A stretch of DNA of 35,960 nt from the NCBI RefSeq assembly GCF_021474405.1, contig NZ_JAKEIO010000078.1, positions 1 through 35,960 on the forward strand. The letters run 5' to 3'. The first letter of the stretch is position 1; each line of letters opens with the position of its first letter. A program made the translations under genes and the position numbers. This document shows positions 25,401-32,467 of the stretch, piece by piece. The notes under the pieces were generated by a model. The model made no database searches and was not told where the DNA came from. It saw only the letters and a program-made list of their open reading frames with translations. Source of the stretch: [Streptosporangium] indianense. GTDB lineage: Bacteria > Actinomycetota > Actinomycetes > Streptomycetales > Streptomycetaceae.

Positions 25401-25763
25401 CTTGGCGGGGTCGCCGTCGGCCAGCGTCCGCAGCCCCTCGCCGGCCAGCCGCTCGAACCGGTGCAGGTCGATGTCGTCGGGCGCGGCGGTGAGCCGGTAC
25501 CCGCCCTCGACGGAGGCGACCGCGTCGGCGCCGAGCGCCCTGCGCAGCCGCCCGACGAGGGCTTGCAGCGCCCCCGGTGCGTCGGCGGGCGGCTGCCCGC
25601 CCCACACCTCGTCGACGAGCAGCCCCGCGGGCACGGTCCGTCCGGCCCGCAGCGCGAGCACGGTCAGCAGCGCACGCAACCGCGCCCCGCCGACCGGAAC
25701 GACCGTCCCGTCACTGCGGAGCGCCTGCGTGGTGCCGAGGATGCGGTAGCGCACGGGGTCCAT
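22476..25763 (-). CDS. AfsR/SARP-type regulator: BTAD, NTPase and helical repeats
   Basis: A 1,095-residue regulator. Residues about 1-95 form the OmpR-like DNA-binding domain (RYRILGTTQALRSDG, LRALLTVLALRAGRTVPAGL, LVDEVWGGQPPADAPGALQA). Residues about 100-245 are the bacterial transcriptional activation domain. An NTPase domain follows, with Walker A LLGPGGAGKTRLSQE, Walker B MLLILDNCEHV, and LATSREPLGVPGE (sensor-type Arg). The C-terminal 450 residues are TPR-like helices. This is the layout of antibiotic regulators such as AfsR, although no biosynthetic cluster is present here. I chose the ATG at 25763 (MDPVRYRIL) because CCGGAG lies 5 bases before it; an ATG at 25778 has no such site. 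The adjoining ABC exporter and DUF6578-like gene may be targets. Confidence 0.93.
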   Translation of the reverse strand: MDPVRYRILGTTQALRSDGTVVPVGGARLRALLTVLALRAGRTVPAGLLVDEVWGGQPPADAPGALQALVGRLRRALGADAVASVEGGYRLTAAPDDIDLHRFERLAGEGLRTLADGDPAKAAVILDDALALWHGPALADLPDRTAEAARRDTRRLDVLRARHTAALHLGQAEQSLPELTALCDSHPLDEPLQTLRLRALRDAGRTAEALDAYEDVRRLLADRLGADPGPELRSLHAELLHLGDTPAQVPAAQGRSGPAGNLRARLTSFIGRETDIETIRGDLAAARLVTLLGPGGAGKTRLSQEAAESVRPAMPGGVWLAELAPVDDPDAVPEAVLTALGARETVLYGAGAEGIRAAVADRLDDPVERLAEHCSRPRMLLILDNCEHVADAAARLTEELLARCPDLTVLATSREPLGVPGELLRPVEPLPEPVALRLLAERGAAARPGFRTEEDPGACAEICRRLDGLPLAIELAAARLRMLTPRQIADRLDDRFRLLTSGSRTVLPRQQTLRAVVDWSWDLLDEDERDVLRRLSVFAGGCDLPAAEAVCGPAALEALGSLVDRSLVVAAPPGESAEGEMRYRLLETVAEYAAERLDESGQRAGTERAHLTYYRELARTADPLLRGRDQLTAIHRLEREYENLRTALRHAVVLRDEQEALCLALSLVWYWQMRDLRIEARNWCREVMALGPDPFTEPVRPAAAVWQRCTDAPPPMTGEILWEARRGIHLAHLACMDTELDAWQNDRSQQKLRTIAATYEPGLPQNCRMPGLLWFFAVMLTGDMDRLRVIMDASIRTCRQAPGFDWELASGLQMRANFLANRSDWAGDAARDADEALEIYRRLGDAWGTAEALSARAEAHERKGHYALAAADYEAAVAHAEQLGARAQAAVLSARLGSALLEAGDGERGERLLREVIAQREDSHSEAMPAARLFLAGRLGVTGRFTEAREQLRRLRQDFRIANFVVFDAFILGAEAWLDAAEERYDACLDRVRWALERAADPLAAAIAPYMRAVYLTVGAGALAAVEGGRRAADAARCLGAADALLPPGHVAPLQEREARERAERKARAALGDPAYESAYAQGGGLSPEEAAALL
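22482..22520 (+). terminator. Hairpin inside the SARP gene 3' end
   Basis: Perfect 15-bp arms (CAGGGCGGCGGCCTC and its complement) with a 9-base loop begin 27 bp after the ABC permease stop. They encode the last residues of the SARP protein (QGGGLSPEEAAAL) on the other strand, so one sequence appears to serve as both code and terminator. Confidence 0.6.
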
Positions 25764-25905
25764 TGTCTCCGGTGACATGAGGCCGCTCACGACGAACCGA
25801 CGGCGGGACGACGACTGTAGGGGATGCGGGGTGGGCGGCCGTCGACCGGCCTGCGGGGACGGCCGGCCGGGCCGCCGACGTGGTGGCCGACGGTGGGCGT
25901 GCGCG

Positions 25906-26148
25906 GCGAGCGACCGCCAACCCACCCGCCGAGACCGGCCGCCAGACCGGCGAACCCGACAGCGAGACAGCCGACGACCGGCATACGCGAGCGACCGCCA
26001 ACCCACCCGCCGGGACCGGCCGCCAGACCGGCGAACCCGACAGGGAAACAGCCGACGACCGGCATACGCGAGCGACCGCCAACCCACCCGCCGGGACCGG
26101 CGGCCGGGCCGGTGAGCACGACGGGGTGGCGGCTGACGGTGGGTGTGG
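25906..26148. repeat. 81-bp tandem repeat array
   Basis: Unit 1 (25906-25986) and unit 2 (25987-26067) differ at only 3 of 81 positions. Unit 3 (26068-26148) matches unit 2 perfectly for 34 bp and then at about 28 of 47. Each unit opens GCGAGCGACCGCCAACCCAC. Diverged similar sequence extends on both sides, from about 25825 and to about 26200. The array fills the 456-bp gap between the SARP start and the DUF6578-like stop. Because 81 is divisible by 3, several frames stay open through it, giving 27-residue repeats such as ATANPPAGTGRQTGEPDRET, but none has a ribosome binding site or recognisable fold. Confidence 0.85.
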
Positions 26149-26219
26149 AGGGCAGACGGCCGTCGACCGGTCTGCGGAGACAGGCCGTGCGGGCGGTGGG
26201 AGGAAGGGCGGCAGCGTGT

Positions 26220-26927
26220 TCACCCATGTCGGCGCCTCGGGCGGTCGCGGTGCTTCGGCGGGGTCGTTGTCGTGCTCAGTTTCTCCAGCAGGAGCGCCAG
26301 TTCCGGCGCGGGCAGGCCCTCCGTCTCCGTGCCGGGCGCGGCACCCTGGTGCGGGATGCCCCGGGCCTCGCGCAGGGCATGGGAGAGCCAGGAGTCCGTG
26401 CCCGGCACGTCCAGGGTCACCAGCACGCCCGACTCCCTCCACTGCCGCCCCTGTTCCCGAGGCCCCTCGGTGAACCGCTTCGGGCACCGCTCCACCAGCC
26501 GCAGCCGCCGCTCCCCCGCCACCGGCTCCCACGTGCGCGAGCCCGGCGCGGTCTCCCGGTAGGCCTGCGTGAGCACCTGCACGGCCCGCACCCGCCCGCC
26601 GGCCTCGGGCCACCGCGCGCCGTGCCGCTCGACGGACAGCAGCCCGACCGACCGGATCCGCTCACCCGGCAGCGGCCGCCGGTCCTCGTCCTCGTCGGGG
26701 TCCACGCCCAGGGCGGCCGTGAGGCCGGTCTCCTCCCGTACGACCCGGACACCGCCGACGTCCTCCACCGGCCCGCACACCTTGCTGAGCTGGTCGTGCC
26801 AGCCGCCGCCGAACACCCGGTCGGCGTCCTCCAGGAGCAGCGGCCAGCTCACCTCGTCCCCCACCGAGAACGGTGTGCCGCAGCACTCCACCTGCCAGTC
26901 TTCGTAGATCACGTGCCACAGCCCCAT
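26220..26927 (-). CDS. DUF6578-like Streptomyces protein
   Basis: A 235-residue soluble protein. The N-terminus MGLWHVIYEDWQVECCGTPF then FSVGDEVSWPLLLEDADRVF is highly characteristic of a Streptomyces family that I recall as DUF6578. GGGWHDQLSKVCGPVEDVGG follows, and then a variable middle and C-terminal region. The Cys-Cys pair and tryptophans suggest a small binding domain near the start. I chose the ATG at 26927 over one at 26975, since GGAGGGTGGGGGA precedes it and family similarity begins there. The tail (STTTTPPKHRDRPRRRHG) is low-complexity and runs up to the repeat array, so the original C-terminus may have been altered. Function unknown. Confidence 0.78.
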   Translation of the reverse strand: MGLWHVIYEDWQVECCGTPFSVGDEVSWPLLLEDADRVFGGGWHDQLSKVCGPVEDVGGVRVVREETGLTAALGVDPDEDEDRRPLPGERIRSVGLLSVERHGARWPEAGGRVRAVQVLTQAYRETAPGSRTWEPVAGERRLRLVERCPKRFTEGPREQGRQWRESGVLVTLDVPGTDSWLSHALREARGIPHQGAAPGTETEGLPAPELALLLEKLSTTTTPPKHRDRPRRRHG

Positions 26928-27031
26928 TCCCCCACCCTCCCCGGAACCGACCGCCCCGCGCGAGACGTTTTTCACCTGCGCCCGGTACCGTCGGGCCGTC
27001 CCACCCCGTGTCGACGAGTGCAGGGAGCCCC

Positions 27032-27832
27032 ATGACCACCGCCACCACCCGCCACAGCGAGCGGCGGATCAGTCCCGTGTTCGTCGGGATCCTCGCCGTG
27101 ACGGCGGTCACGGGATGGGCGACCTGGACCGGGTTCGCCGAGCAGCCCGGCGTCGCCGTGTTCCTGTTCGTGACGGCGGCGTGGATCGTCTCCCTGTGCC
27201 TGCACGAGTACGCGCACGCGCGCACCGCCCTGCACAGCGGTGACATCTCGGTCGGTGCGAAGGGCTATCTGACCCTGAACCCGCTGAAGTACACGCACGC
27301 GCTGCTCAGCATCGTGCTCCCGGTGATCTTCGTGATCATGGGCGGGATCGGCCTGCCCGGCGGTGCCGTGTTCATCGAGCGGGGGCGGATCCGGGGCCGC
27401 TGGAGGCACAGTCTGATCTCGGCGGCGGGCCCGCTGACGAACGTGCTGTTCGCCGTGGTGTGCACCGCCCCGTTCTGGCTGGGCGCGCTGGAGGGGGTGC
27501 CGGACGACTTCCGCTTCGCCCTCGCCTTCCTCGCGCTGCTCCAGGTGACGGCCGCGCTGCTGAACTTCCTGCCGGTGCCGGGCCTGGACGGCTACGGCGT
27601 GATCGAGCCCTGGCTGTCGTACGGCATCCGGCGTCAGGTGGAGCCGTTCGCACCGTTCGGCCTGCTGTTCGTGTTCGCGCTGCTGTGGCTGCCGGCGGTC
27701 AACGGCGTCTTCTTCGACGTGATCGACACGATCCTGAAGTCCCTCGGGATCAGTGACTTCGAGACGTACTGCGGTCAGGAGCTGTACCGCTTCTGGCAGG
27801 GTTCGAACGAGTACTGCCAGGCGGCGCCGTGA
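27032..27832 (+). CDS. M50-type (site-2 protease-like) membrane metalloprotease
   Basis: A 266-residue integral membrane protein with about five or six spans. The zinc site HEYAH (His58, Glu59, His62) lies in a hydrophobic segment, VTAAWIVSLCLHEYAHARTA. The third ligand motif is NFLPVPGLDG with Asp186. This matches the HExxH and NxxPxxxLDG pair of intramembrane site-2 proteases. RGRIRGRWRHSLISAAGPLT corresponds to the conserved GP region. No PDZ or CBS domain is present, so it is the minimal form. The substrate is probably a membrane-bound regulator, unidentified here. The start is ATG with CAGGGAGC upstream. Confidence 0.9.
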   Translation: MTTATTRHSERRISPVFVGILAVTAVTGWATWTGFAEQPGVAVFLFVTAAWIVSLCLHEYAHARTALHSGDISVGAKGYLTLNPLKYTHALLSIVLPVIFVIMGGIGLPGGAVFIERGRIRGRWRHSLISAAGPLTNVLFAVVCTAPFWLGALEGVPDDFRFALAFLALLQVTAALLNFLPVPGLDGYGVIEPWLSYGIRRQVEPFAPFGLLFVFALLWLPAVNGVFFDVIDTILKSLGISDFETYCGQELYRFWQGSNEYCQAAP

Positions 27833-27841
27833 CGGAAGCGG

Positions 27842-28021
27842 TCAGGGCGTGACCGACTTCTGCGCCTTGGCGCGCTTGAGGTAGTACCAGGCCATGTTCG
27901 ACGACAGGCCGGCGAGCAGCACCCAGACGACCCCGAGGAAGCTTCCGCGCACGAAGGAGACCACGGCGGCGGCCACGGAGAGCACGCAGACGATCAGGGC
28001 GTAGACGGCGAGGCGGGGCAT
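27842..28021 (-). CDS. 59-residue membrane protein
   Basis: A small protein: MPRLAVYALIVCVLSVAAAV, then VSFVRGSFLGVVWVLLAGLS, then SNMAWYYLKRAKAQKSVTP. Two hydrophobic helices (about 4-21 and 27-44) are joined by a short Arg-containing loop, with a basic cytoplasmic-type tail. AGGAG lies 9 bases before the ATG, and third positions are G/C-rich, supporting it as a real gene. It is convergent with the M50 protease gene, with 9 bp between stops. Function unknown. Confidence 0.75.
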   Translation of the reverse strand: MPRLAVYALIVCVLSVAAAVVSFVRGSFLGVVWVLLAGLSSNMAWYYLKRAKAQKSVTP

Positions 28022-28096
28022 GGGGGTCGGCTCCTGTCAGGGGGACACTGCTGGCACTGCTGGTGCCGTCCAGTGTCCCCCATGTGTCTCAGCGGC

Positions 28097-28816
28097 TCAC
28101 ACGTCGGTGACGCGGAGCCCCGCGTGCGCCTTGTACCGGCGGTTCACGGAGATCAGGTTGGCCACCAGCGACTCCACCTGGTGGGCGTTGCGCAGCCGTC
28201 CGGCGAAGACGCCGCGCATGCCGGGGATGCGGCCGGCCAGGGCCTGGACGATCTCCACGTCCGCCCGGACCTCGCCGAGCACCATCACGTCGGTGTCGAT
28301 CGCGTCGATCTCCGGGTCCTGGAGCAGGACGGCCGACAGGTGGTGGAAGGCGGCGGTGACCCGGGAGTCCGGCAGGAGGGCGGCGGCCTGCTCGGCGGCG
28401 CTGCCCTCCTCCGGCTTGAGGGCGTAGGCGCCCTTCTTGTCGAAGCCGAGCGGGTTGACGCAGTCGACGACGAGTTTGCCCGCCAGTTCCTCGCGCAGGG
28501 ATTCGAGGGTCTTGCCGTGGCCGTCCCACGGCACGGCGACGATCACGATGTCGCTGCGGCGCGCGGTCTCGGCGTTGTCGGCGCCCTCGATCCCGTGGCC
28601 GAGTTCCGTCGCGGCGGCCTCGGCACGCTCGGCCGCCCGCGAGCCGATGATCACCTTCTGGCCGGCCTTGGCGAGCCGGTAGGCCAGGCCCTTGCCCTGC
28701 GGCCCGGTTCCGCCGAGCACCCCGACCACGAGTCCGGAGACGTCGGGCAGGTCCCAGGGGTCCTTGGCGGGAGCCTTCTGGGCGTTGTCGGTGGCAGCAC
28801 TGTCGGTAGAGGTCAT
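28097..28816 (-). CDS. npdG: F420-dependent NADP+ reductase (NPDR family)
   Basis: A 239-residue oxidoreductase that moves hydride between reduced F420 and NADP+, linking the deazaflavin pool of actinobacteria to NADPH. After a 27-residue hydrophilic extension comes LVVGVLGGTGPQGKGLAYRL, the NADP-binding Rossmann loop, and KVIIGSRAAERAE, whose Ser-Arg reads the NADP phosphate. Later family segments are SDIVIVAVPWDGHGKTLESL, GKLVVDCVNPLGFDKKGAYA, VTAAFHHLSAVLLQDPE and GMRGVFAGRLRNAHQVESLV. The start is the ATG at 28816, where family similarity begins. Confidence 0.92.
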   Translation of the reverse strand: MTSTDSAATDNAQKAPAKDPWDLPDVSGLVVGVLGGTGPQGKGLAYRLAKAGQKVIIGSRAAERAEAAATELGHGIEGADNAETARRSDIVIVAVPWDGHGKTLESLREELAGKLVVDCVNPLGFDKKGAYALKPEEGSAAEQAAALLPDSRVTAAFHHLSAVLLQDPEIDAIDTDVMVLGEVRADVEIVQALAGRIPGMRGVFAGRLRNAHQVESLVANLISVNRRYKAHAGLRVTDV

Positions 28817-28961
28817 GGCCCCGACTCTACGACCGCCTCGTCGCGCCGGGATCGGCCGGTCGTTCGACAGCGGCACGGGTGACCGGTCGTCCTCCCCGGG
28901 CCGGGCGAACGCGCGGCGAACCCTGCGTGACCGGGGAGCGCTCGGGGCAGGATGCGGTCCC

Positions 28962-29564
28962 ATGGATGCGGTACGGGTCGCGTTGCTGCGGGAAGTGCTC
29001 GCCGGGACGGAGTGGCTGGGTGCCACGCGGCGGTTCGCCGGGGTGCTGCGCGGCTCGGTGGTCTCGCACGGCGGCGGACTGCTGCTCGTCGGCACACGGG
29101 AGTACGAGCCGTGGCATCTGGCCGCGCACCTGGTGGACGAGGCCGCATGGTCGGGCACGCCGGAGCTGGCCCCCACGCTGGTACGGCACGACGCGCGGCC
29201 CTCCGATCCGGCGCATCTGGCGGTCGGCCTGGGCCGCCTGGAGGCGGCCCGGCGGGGCGAGACGCTGCTGGTGGTCGCCCCCGAGGGGCCCGCGGCGCCA
29301 CTTCTGGAACGGGTGTCCGGCGCCCGTCGCGCGGGAGCGACGGTCCTGGCCCTGGGCCCCGGCGAGGGCGAGCTCCCGTCCATGGCGCACGAGACCCTGG
29401 CCGTCCCCGACGGCCCGGAACTGGACCTCGACACGGTGCAGCACCTGGTCAGTGCCGCGGCCGGGGAGAACTTCCTGCCCACCCCGCGGGGGCGGCGCCG
29501 GCTGCGGGACCGGGTGGCGTGGCTGGCGGAGCACCTGACGGCACCGCCACCGGCCCGCTGGTGA
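28962..29564 (+). CDS. Conserved hypothetical protein
   Basis: A 200-residue protein without a recognised domain. It starts MDAVRVALLREVLAGTEWLG. A segment with alternating strands and helices follows: GGLLLVGTREYEPWHLAAHL, GETLLVVAPEGPAAPLLERV and RRAGATVLALGPGEGELPSM. These resemble a sugar-isomerase (SIS)-type or other Rossmann-like alpha/beta fold, though I would not name one. The tail FLPTPRGRRRLRDRVAWLAE is basic. There is no signal peptide. No ribosome binding site is evident; CAGGAT 8 bases before the ATG could be a -10 box of a leaderless promoter. It is divergent from npdG with 145 bp between them. Confidence 0.78.
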   Translation: MDAVRVALLREVLAGTEWLGATRRFAGVLRGSVVSHGGGLLLVGTREYEPWHLAAHLVDEAAWSGTPELAPTLVRHDARPSDPAHLAVGLGRLEAARRGETLLVVAPEGPAAPLLERVSGARRAGATVLALGPGEGELPSMAHETLAVPDGPELDLDTVQHLVSAAAGENFLPTPRGRRRLRDRVAWLAEHLTAPPPARW

Positions 29565-29596
29565 CCCCAGGGTCCGGCGGAGGCGCCCCGACAGTA

Positions 29597-29636
29597 CGGA
29601 TGCCCCGGGCCGCACGGTCACGGCCGGGGGCATCCG
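29597..29636. terminator. Hairpin between convergent genes
   Basis: CGGATGCCCC at 29597-29606 pairs perfectly with GGGGCATCCG at 29627-29636. It lies between the 200-residue hypothetical gene and the convergent 77-residue gene, so it can serve both. Confidence 0.65.
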
Positions 29637-29642
29637 CGGCGA

Positions 29643-29876
29643 TCAGTTCTCCTCGTCCCGGCTGCCCGCCGGAGCGTCGTGCCACTTGGGGTCGTTCTCC
29701 CACTGGAGGTTGCGCTCGCGGGCGGTCGCCATCGCGTGTTCGGCCTCCGTGCGGGAGGCGTACGGCCCGAACCGGTCCTTGTTGGGGCACTCCGGCCCCT
29801 CTTCGACCTTCTTGTGCTCCAGGCAGTAGTACCACTCGCCCGGTTTGCCGACCGTGCGCTTCTTGAACAGGGCCAT
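29643..29876 (-). CDS. 77-residue conserved protein divergent from map
   Basis: A small hydrophilic protein opening MALFKKRTVGKPGEWYYCLE. Two cysteines in YYCLEHKKVEEGPECPNKD could bind metal or pair. They are followed by RFGPYASRTEAEHAMATARE and a tail with WENDPKWHD. The middle looks like a small beta-alpha module of the kind that repeats aromatic and Glu positions. I recall similar short proteins in many actinobacteria with no known function. GAGGAGCTGG lies upstream of the ATG. It is divergent from map with 58 bp between, so the two share a promoter region. Confidence 0.82.
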   Translation of the reverse strand: MALFKKRTVGKPGEWYYCLEHKKVEEGPECPNKDRFGPYASRTEAEHAMATARERNLQWENDPKWHDAPAGSRDEEN

Positions 29877-29934
29877 GACCAGCTCCTCTCGCCATCGTCA
29901 TGTTCCCCCATGGCCGCTGGTTAGACTCGCTGGC

Positions 29935-30792
29935 ATGTCTGGCCAGTCGCTGCTCGTACCGGGGGAGCTGTCCCCCATCCGTTCCGTGCCCGGAAACATC
30001 CGTCGCCCCGAGTACGTCGGCAAGCCCGCGCCGACGCCGTACACCGGGCCGGAGGTGCAGACGCCCGAGACGATCGAGGCGATGCGGGTCGCCGGCCGGA
30101 TCGCGGCCCGGGCGATGGCGGAGGCGGCGAAGCTGATCTCACCCGGGGTGACCACGGACGAGCTGGACAAGGTGGCGCACGAGTACATGTGCGACCACGG
30201 CGCCTACCCCTCGACGCTGGGCTACCGCGGCTTCCCCAAGTCGCTGTGCACGAGCGTCAACGAGGTCATCTGCCACGGCATCCCGGACTCGACGGTCCTG
30301 CGCGACGGCGACATCGTCAACCTCGACGTCACGGCGTACATCGGCGGGGTGCACGGCGACAACAACGCCACGTACCTGGTGGGTGACGTCGACGAGGAGT
30401 CGCGGCTGCTGGTCGAGCGGACCCGGGAGTCACTGGAGCGGGCGATCAAGGCGGTCAAGCCGGGCCGGCAGATCAACATCATCGGCCGGGTCATCGAGTC
30501 GTACGCCAAGCGCTTCGGCTACGGGGTGGTCCGGGACTTCACCGGGCACGGCATCAACTCGTCCTTCCACTCGGGCCTGATCATCCCGCACTACGACAGC
30601 CCGCACGCGACGACGGTCATCCAGCCCGGCATGACCTTCACGATCGAGCCGATGCTGACGCTGGGCACGCACGAGTACGACATGTGGGACGACGGCTGGA
30701 CGGTCGTCACCAAGGACCGCAGGCGGACGGCCCAGTTCGAGCACACGCTGGTGGTCACGGACTCGGGCGCGGAGATCCTCACCCTCCCGTAA
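29935..30792 (+). CDS. map: Methionine aminopeptidase type I
   Basis: A 285-residue dinuclear metalloenzyme that removes initiator methionine from new proteins. After a 45-residue extension (with GNIRRPEYVGKPAPTPY, typical of the longer actinobacterial form) the pita-bread fold begins. Metal ligands appear in order: Asp in GDIVNLDVTAY, Asp in GGVHGDNNATY, His in FTGHGINSSFH, Glu in FTIEPMLTLG and Glu in QFEHTLVV. The substrate His is in VICHGIPDS. No ribosome binding site precedes the ATG; TAGACT lies exactly 7 bases upstream (29922-29927), suggesting a leaderless mRNA. A terminator follows. Confidence 0.95.
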   Translation: MSGQSLLVPGELSPIRSVPGNIRRPEYVGKPAPTPYTGPEVQTPETIEAMRVAGRIAARAMAEAAKLISPGVTTDELDKVAHEYMCDHGAYPSTLGYRGFPKSLCTSVNEVICHGIPDSTVLRDGDIVNLDVTAYIGGVHGDNNATYLVGDVDEESRLLVERTRESLERAIKAVKPGRQINIIGRVIESYAKRFGYGVVRDFTGHGINSSFHSGLIIPHYDSPHATTVIQPGMTFTIEPMLTLGTHEYDMWDDGWTVVTKDRRRTAQFEHTLVVTDSGAEILTLP

Positions 30793-30808
30793 CCGGCACA
30801 CTCCCGCA

Positions 30809-30836
30809 CGGCCCGCTCTCCTCGGAGGGCGGGCCG
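30809..30836 (+). terminator. map terminator hairpin
   Basis: CGGCCCGC and GCGGGCCG arms around a 12-base loop, followed by CTCTCCTTTCC, start 17 bp after the map stop. Confidence 0.65.
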
Positions 30837-30905
30837 CTCTCCTTTCCGCACCACGGGTTCCGCACCGGGGTTTTTACCGACACGTCGTCGGGAAAAGATG
30901 GGGCC

Positions 30906-31559
30906 ATGGAATCGGAATCCTTCTCGACGCTTCTTCGGACGGCTTCGCGCGAGCAGCACGAGGAGGTCAGGGGCTCGTCCTTCATCGGCGCCCTGCTGGG
31001 GCGCAAGCTCGGGGTGGAGGCGTTCGCCCGCTACACGGAGCAGCTGTGGTTCGTTTACGGGGCGCTGGAAGCCGGGGCCCGGCACCTGGCGGCCGACCCG
31101 GTGGCGGGTCCCTTCCTCCGCCCGGAGCTGTTCCGCAGGGCGGCGCTGGAGCGGGACCTGGAGCATCTGCGCGGCCCCGGCTGGCGGAGGACGGCCGGCG
31201 CGCTGCCGGCCACCCTGGAGTACGCGGAGCGGATCAGCGTCTGTGCCCGCACCTGGCCCGCCGGGTACGTCGCCCACCACTACACGCGCTACATGGGCGA
31301 TCTCTCCGGCGGGCAGATCATCCGGGACACGGCCGAGAGGACGTGGGGTTTCCCGAAGAAGGGTGACGGGGTCCGCTTCTACGTCTTCGAGGAGATCCCC
31401 AACCCGGCCGCCTTCAAGCGGGCCTACTGCGAACTGCTGGACGCGCTGCCCGGCGACCGGCTGGAGCGGCAGCGGACCGTGGCCGAGTGCAAGCGGGCGT
31501 ACGCGCTGAACAACGGGATGTTCGAGGCGCTGGGCGAGGAGTTCCCGCTGACGGCGTGA
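30906..31559 (+). CDS. Biliverdin-producing haem oxygenase
   Basis: A 217-residue all-helical haem oxygenase, which opens haem to biliverdin, CO and Fe2+. His18 in SREQHEEVRGSSFI is the expected proximal haem ligand. The distal helix GDLSGGQIIRDTAER, with its flexible Gly-rich kink, is diagnostic, and YVAHHYTRYMGDLSGG leads into it. The start is the ATG at 30906, placing the His as in HmuO-type enzymes. No ribosome binding site is clear. No iron box is evident directly upstream. Its neighbour two genes away is the EfeUOB iron operon, so recycled iron fits the local theme. Confidence 0.93.
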   Translation: MESESFSTLLRTASREQHEEVRGSSFIGALLGRKLGVEAFARYTEQLWFVYGALEAGARHLAADPVAGPFLRPELFRRAALERDLEHLRGPGWRRTAGALPATLEYAERISVCARTWPAGYVAHHYTRYMGDLSGGQIIRDTAERTWGFPKKGDGVRFYVFEEIPNPAAFKRAYCELLDALPGDRLERQRTVAECKRAYALNNGMFEALGEEFPLTA

Positions 31560-31563
31560 AGGG

Positions 31564-31602
31564 CGGAGCCCCTTCGCTCGCGGCGAGGGGGCCCGGGCTC
31601 CG
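31564..31602. terminator. Hairpin between haem oxygenase and phzF-like genes
   Basis: CGGAGCCC (31564-31571) pairs with GGGCTCCG (31595-31602), with further pairing of CCTTCGC and GCGAGG inside. It lies between two convergent genes. Confidence 0.5.
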
Positions 31603-31641
31603 GCTCGGGAGAGAGCCGCACACACTTTCCACCCGCCCGGG

Positions 31642-32286
31642 TCAGCGTTCCAGACGCACCCGGCCGCCGACCTCTGTCCACCCGCCCGGCTGGGGGGCGG
31701 TGAGGATCTGGGACCCCGCCCCCTGGGTGATGTTGAGGGCCCGGCCCAGCCGGTCGGTGAGCAGCAGGGCCGCGGCCCCGGTCGCCTCGTCCTCGTCGAC
31801 GCCGTCGTCCCGGCCGGGGAAGGCCCGGGCCCGGATCCGCCCGGCGGGCTCGTCCTCCCACGCCCAGGCGTACAGCCACTCCCCCGGCGGCGGCACGGCC
31901 AGGCCGTCGACCTCGGCGGCACTGGCGTACTGCCGCAGCGTCCGGGGCGGCACCCACTCCGCCCGGGCCTCGATCCAGCAGAACTCGCCGTCCTGCCGGG
32001 CCCCGACCAGACCGGCGGGCGTGACCAGCTCGGGCACGTCGAGCAGCCAGGCCGTGCCGACACAGGGGTGCCCGGCGAAGGGCAGCCGCAGCGTGGGCGT
32101 GTAGATGTCGATCACGCCGCGCTCGGGGTCGTCGACGAACACCGTCTCGCTGAACCCGACCTTCGCGGCGAACCCCTGCCGCTCGTCCCGCCCGGGCATC
32201 ACGGACCCTTCGCGCACGACCCCGAGCTCGTTGCCGTACCCACCGTTCGGCCCGCAGAAGACGCGGAGCACGTCGTAGTCAGTCAC
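31642..32286 (-). CDS. PhzF-family isomerase-like protein (short form)
   Basis: A 214-residue protein of the PhzF/diaminopimelate epimerase-like fold. It shows VFCGPNGGYGNELGVV at the start, Glu47 in KVGFSETVFV (the position of the catalytic Glu of PhzF), LPFAGHPCVGTAWLL, and DEDEATGAAALLLTDRLGRA with TQGAGSQI near the end. At 214 residues it is well short of the usual 260-300, with the central linker region compressed, so activity on a phenazine-type substrate is unlikely to be assumed. The start is GTG at 32286 with no clear ribosome binding site. Confidence 0.82.
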   Translation of the reverse strand: MTDYDVLRVFCGPNGGYGNELGVVREGSVMPGRDERQGFAAKVGFSETVFVDDPERGVIDIYTPTLRLPFAGHPCVGTAWLLDVPELVTPAGLVGARQDGEFCWIEARAEWVPPRTLRQYASAAEVDGLAVPPPGEWLYAWAWEDEPAGRIRARAFPGRDDGVDEDEATGAAALLLTDRLGRALNITQGAGSQILTAPQPGGWTEVGGRVRLER

Positions 32287-32397
32287 GGAGGGAATTCAAA
32301 CATCGCCGGGGAGGCCCCGCGCACCCGCCACCCCTTGACCTCTCCTTGACCAATTCTTGGCATCGCTTTTGCCCTACTTAGGTCATCCTTATGGGCG

Positions 32398-32416
32398 TTA
32401 GGTGAGCCTCACCTAC
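32398..32416 (+). promoter_or_regulatory. Iron box (DmdR/IdeR-type operator) of the efe operon
   Basis: TTAGGTGAGCCTCACCTAC closely matches the 19-bp actinobacterial iron-box consensus TTAGGTTAGGCTAACCTAA. It lies 52 bp before the efeO start. A second partial TTAGGT half-site begins near 32379. DmdR1/IdeR with Fe2+ would repress the operon in iron sufficiency. Confidence 0.85.
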
Positions 32417-32467
32417 CCTGTATTAGGGTGCACCACGAACTGTTTTCGGCCACGCCTTGGAGCCCGT

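Noticed and set aside
21504..25775. Plus-strand frame of 1,423 residues opposite the SARP gene
   Set aside because: It has no recognisable motifs. The minus strand encodes an unmistakable BTAD/NTPase regulator.
25906..26148. CRISPR array
   Set aside because: The repeats are contiguous 81-bp units without unique spacers, and no cas gene is present.
25880..26473. Open frame giving a 27-residue repeat protein across the 81-bp array
   Set aside because: All strands stay open there because of base composition and a unit length divisible by 3. It has no ribosome binding site or fold and runs antisense into the DUF6578-like gene.
22476..27832. Antibiotic biosynthetic gene cluster around the SARP regulator
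   Set aside because: An exporter and a regulator are present, but no polyketide, peptide or terpene synthase or tailoring set. The flanks are core metabolism.
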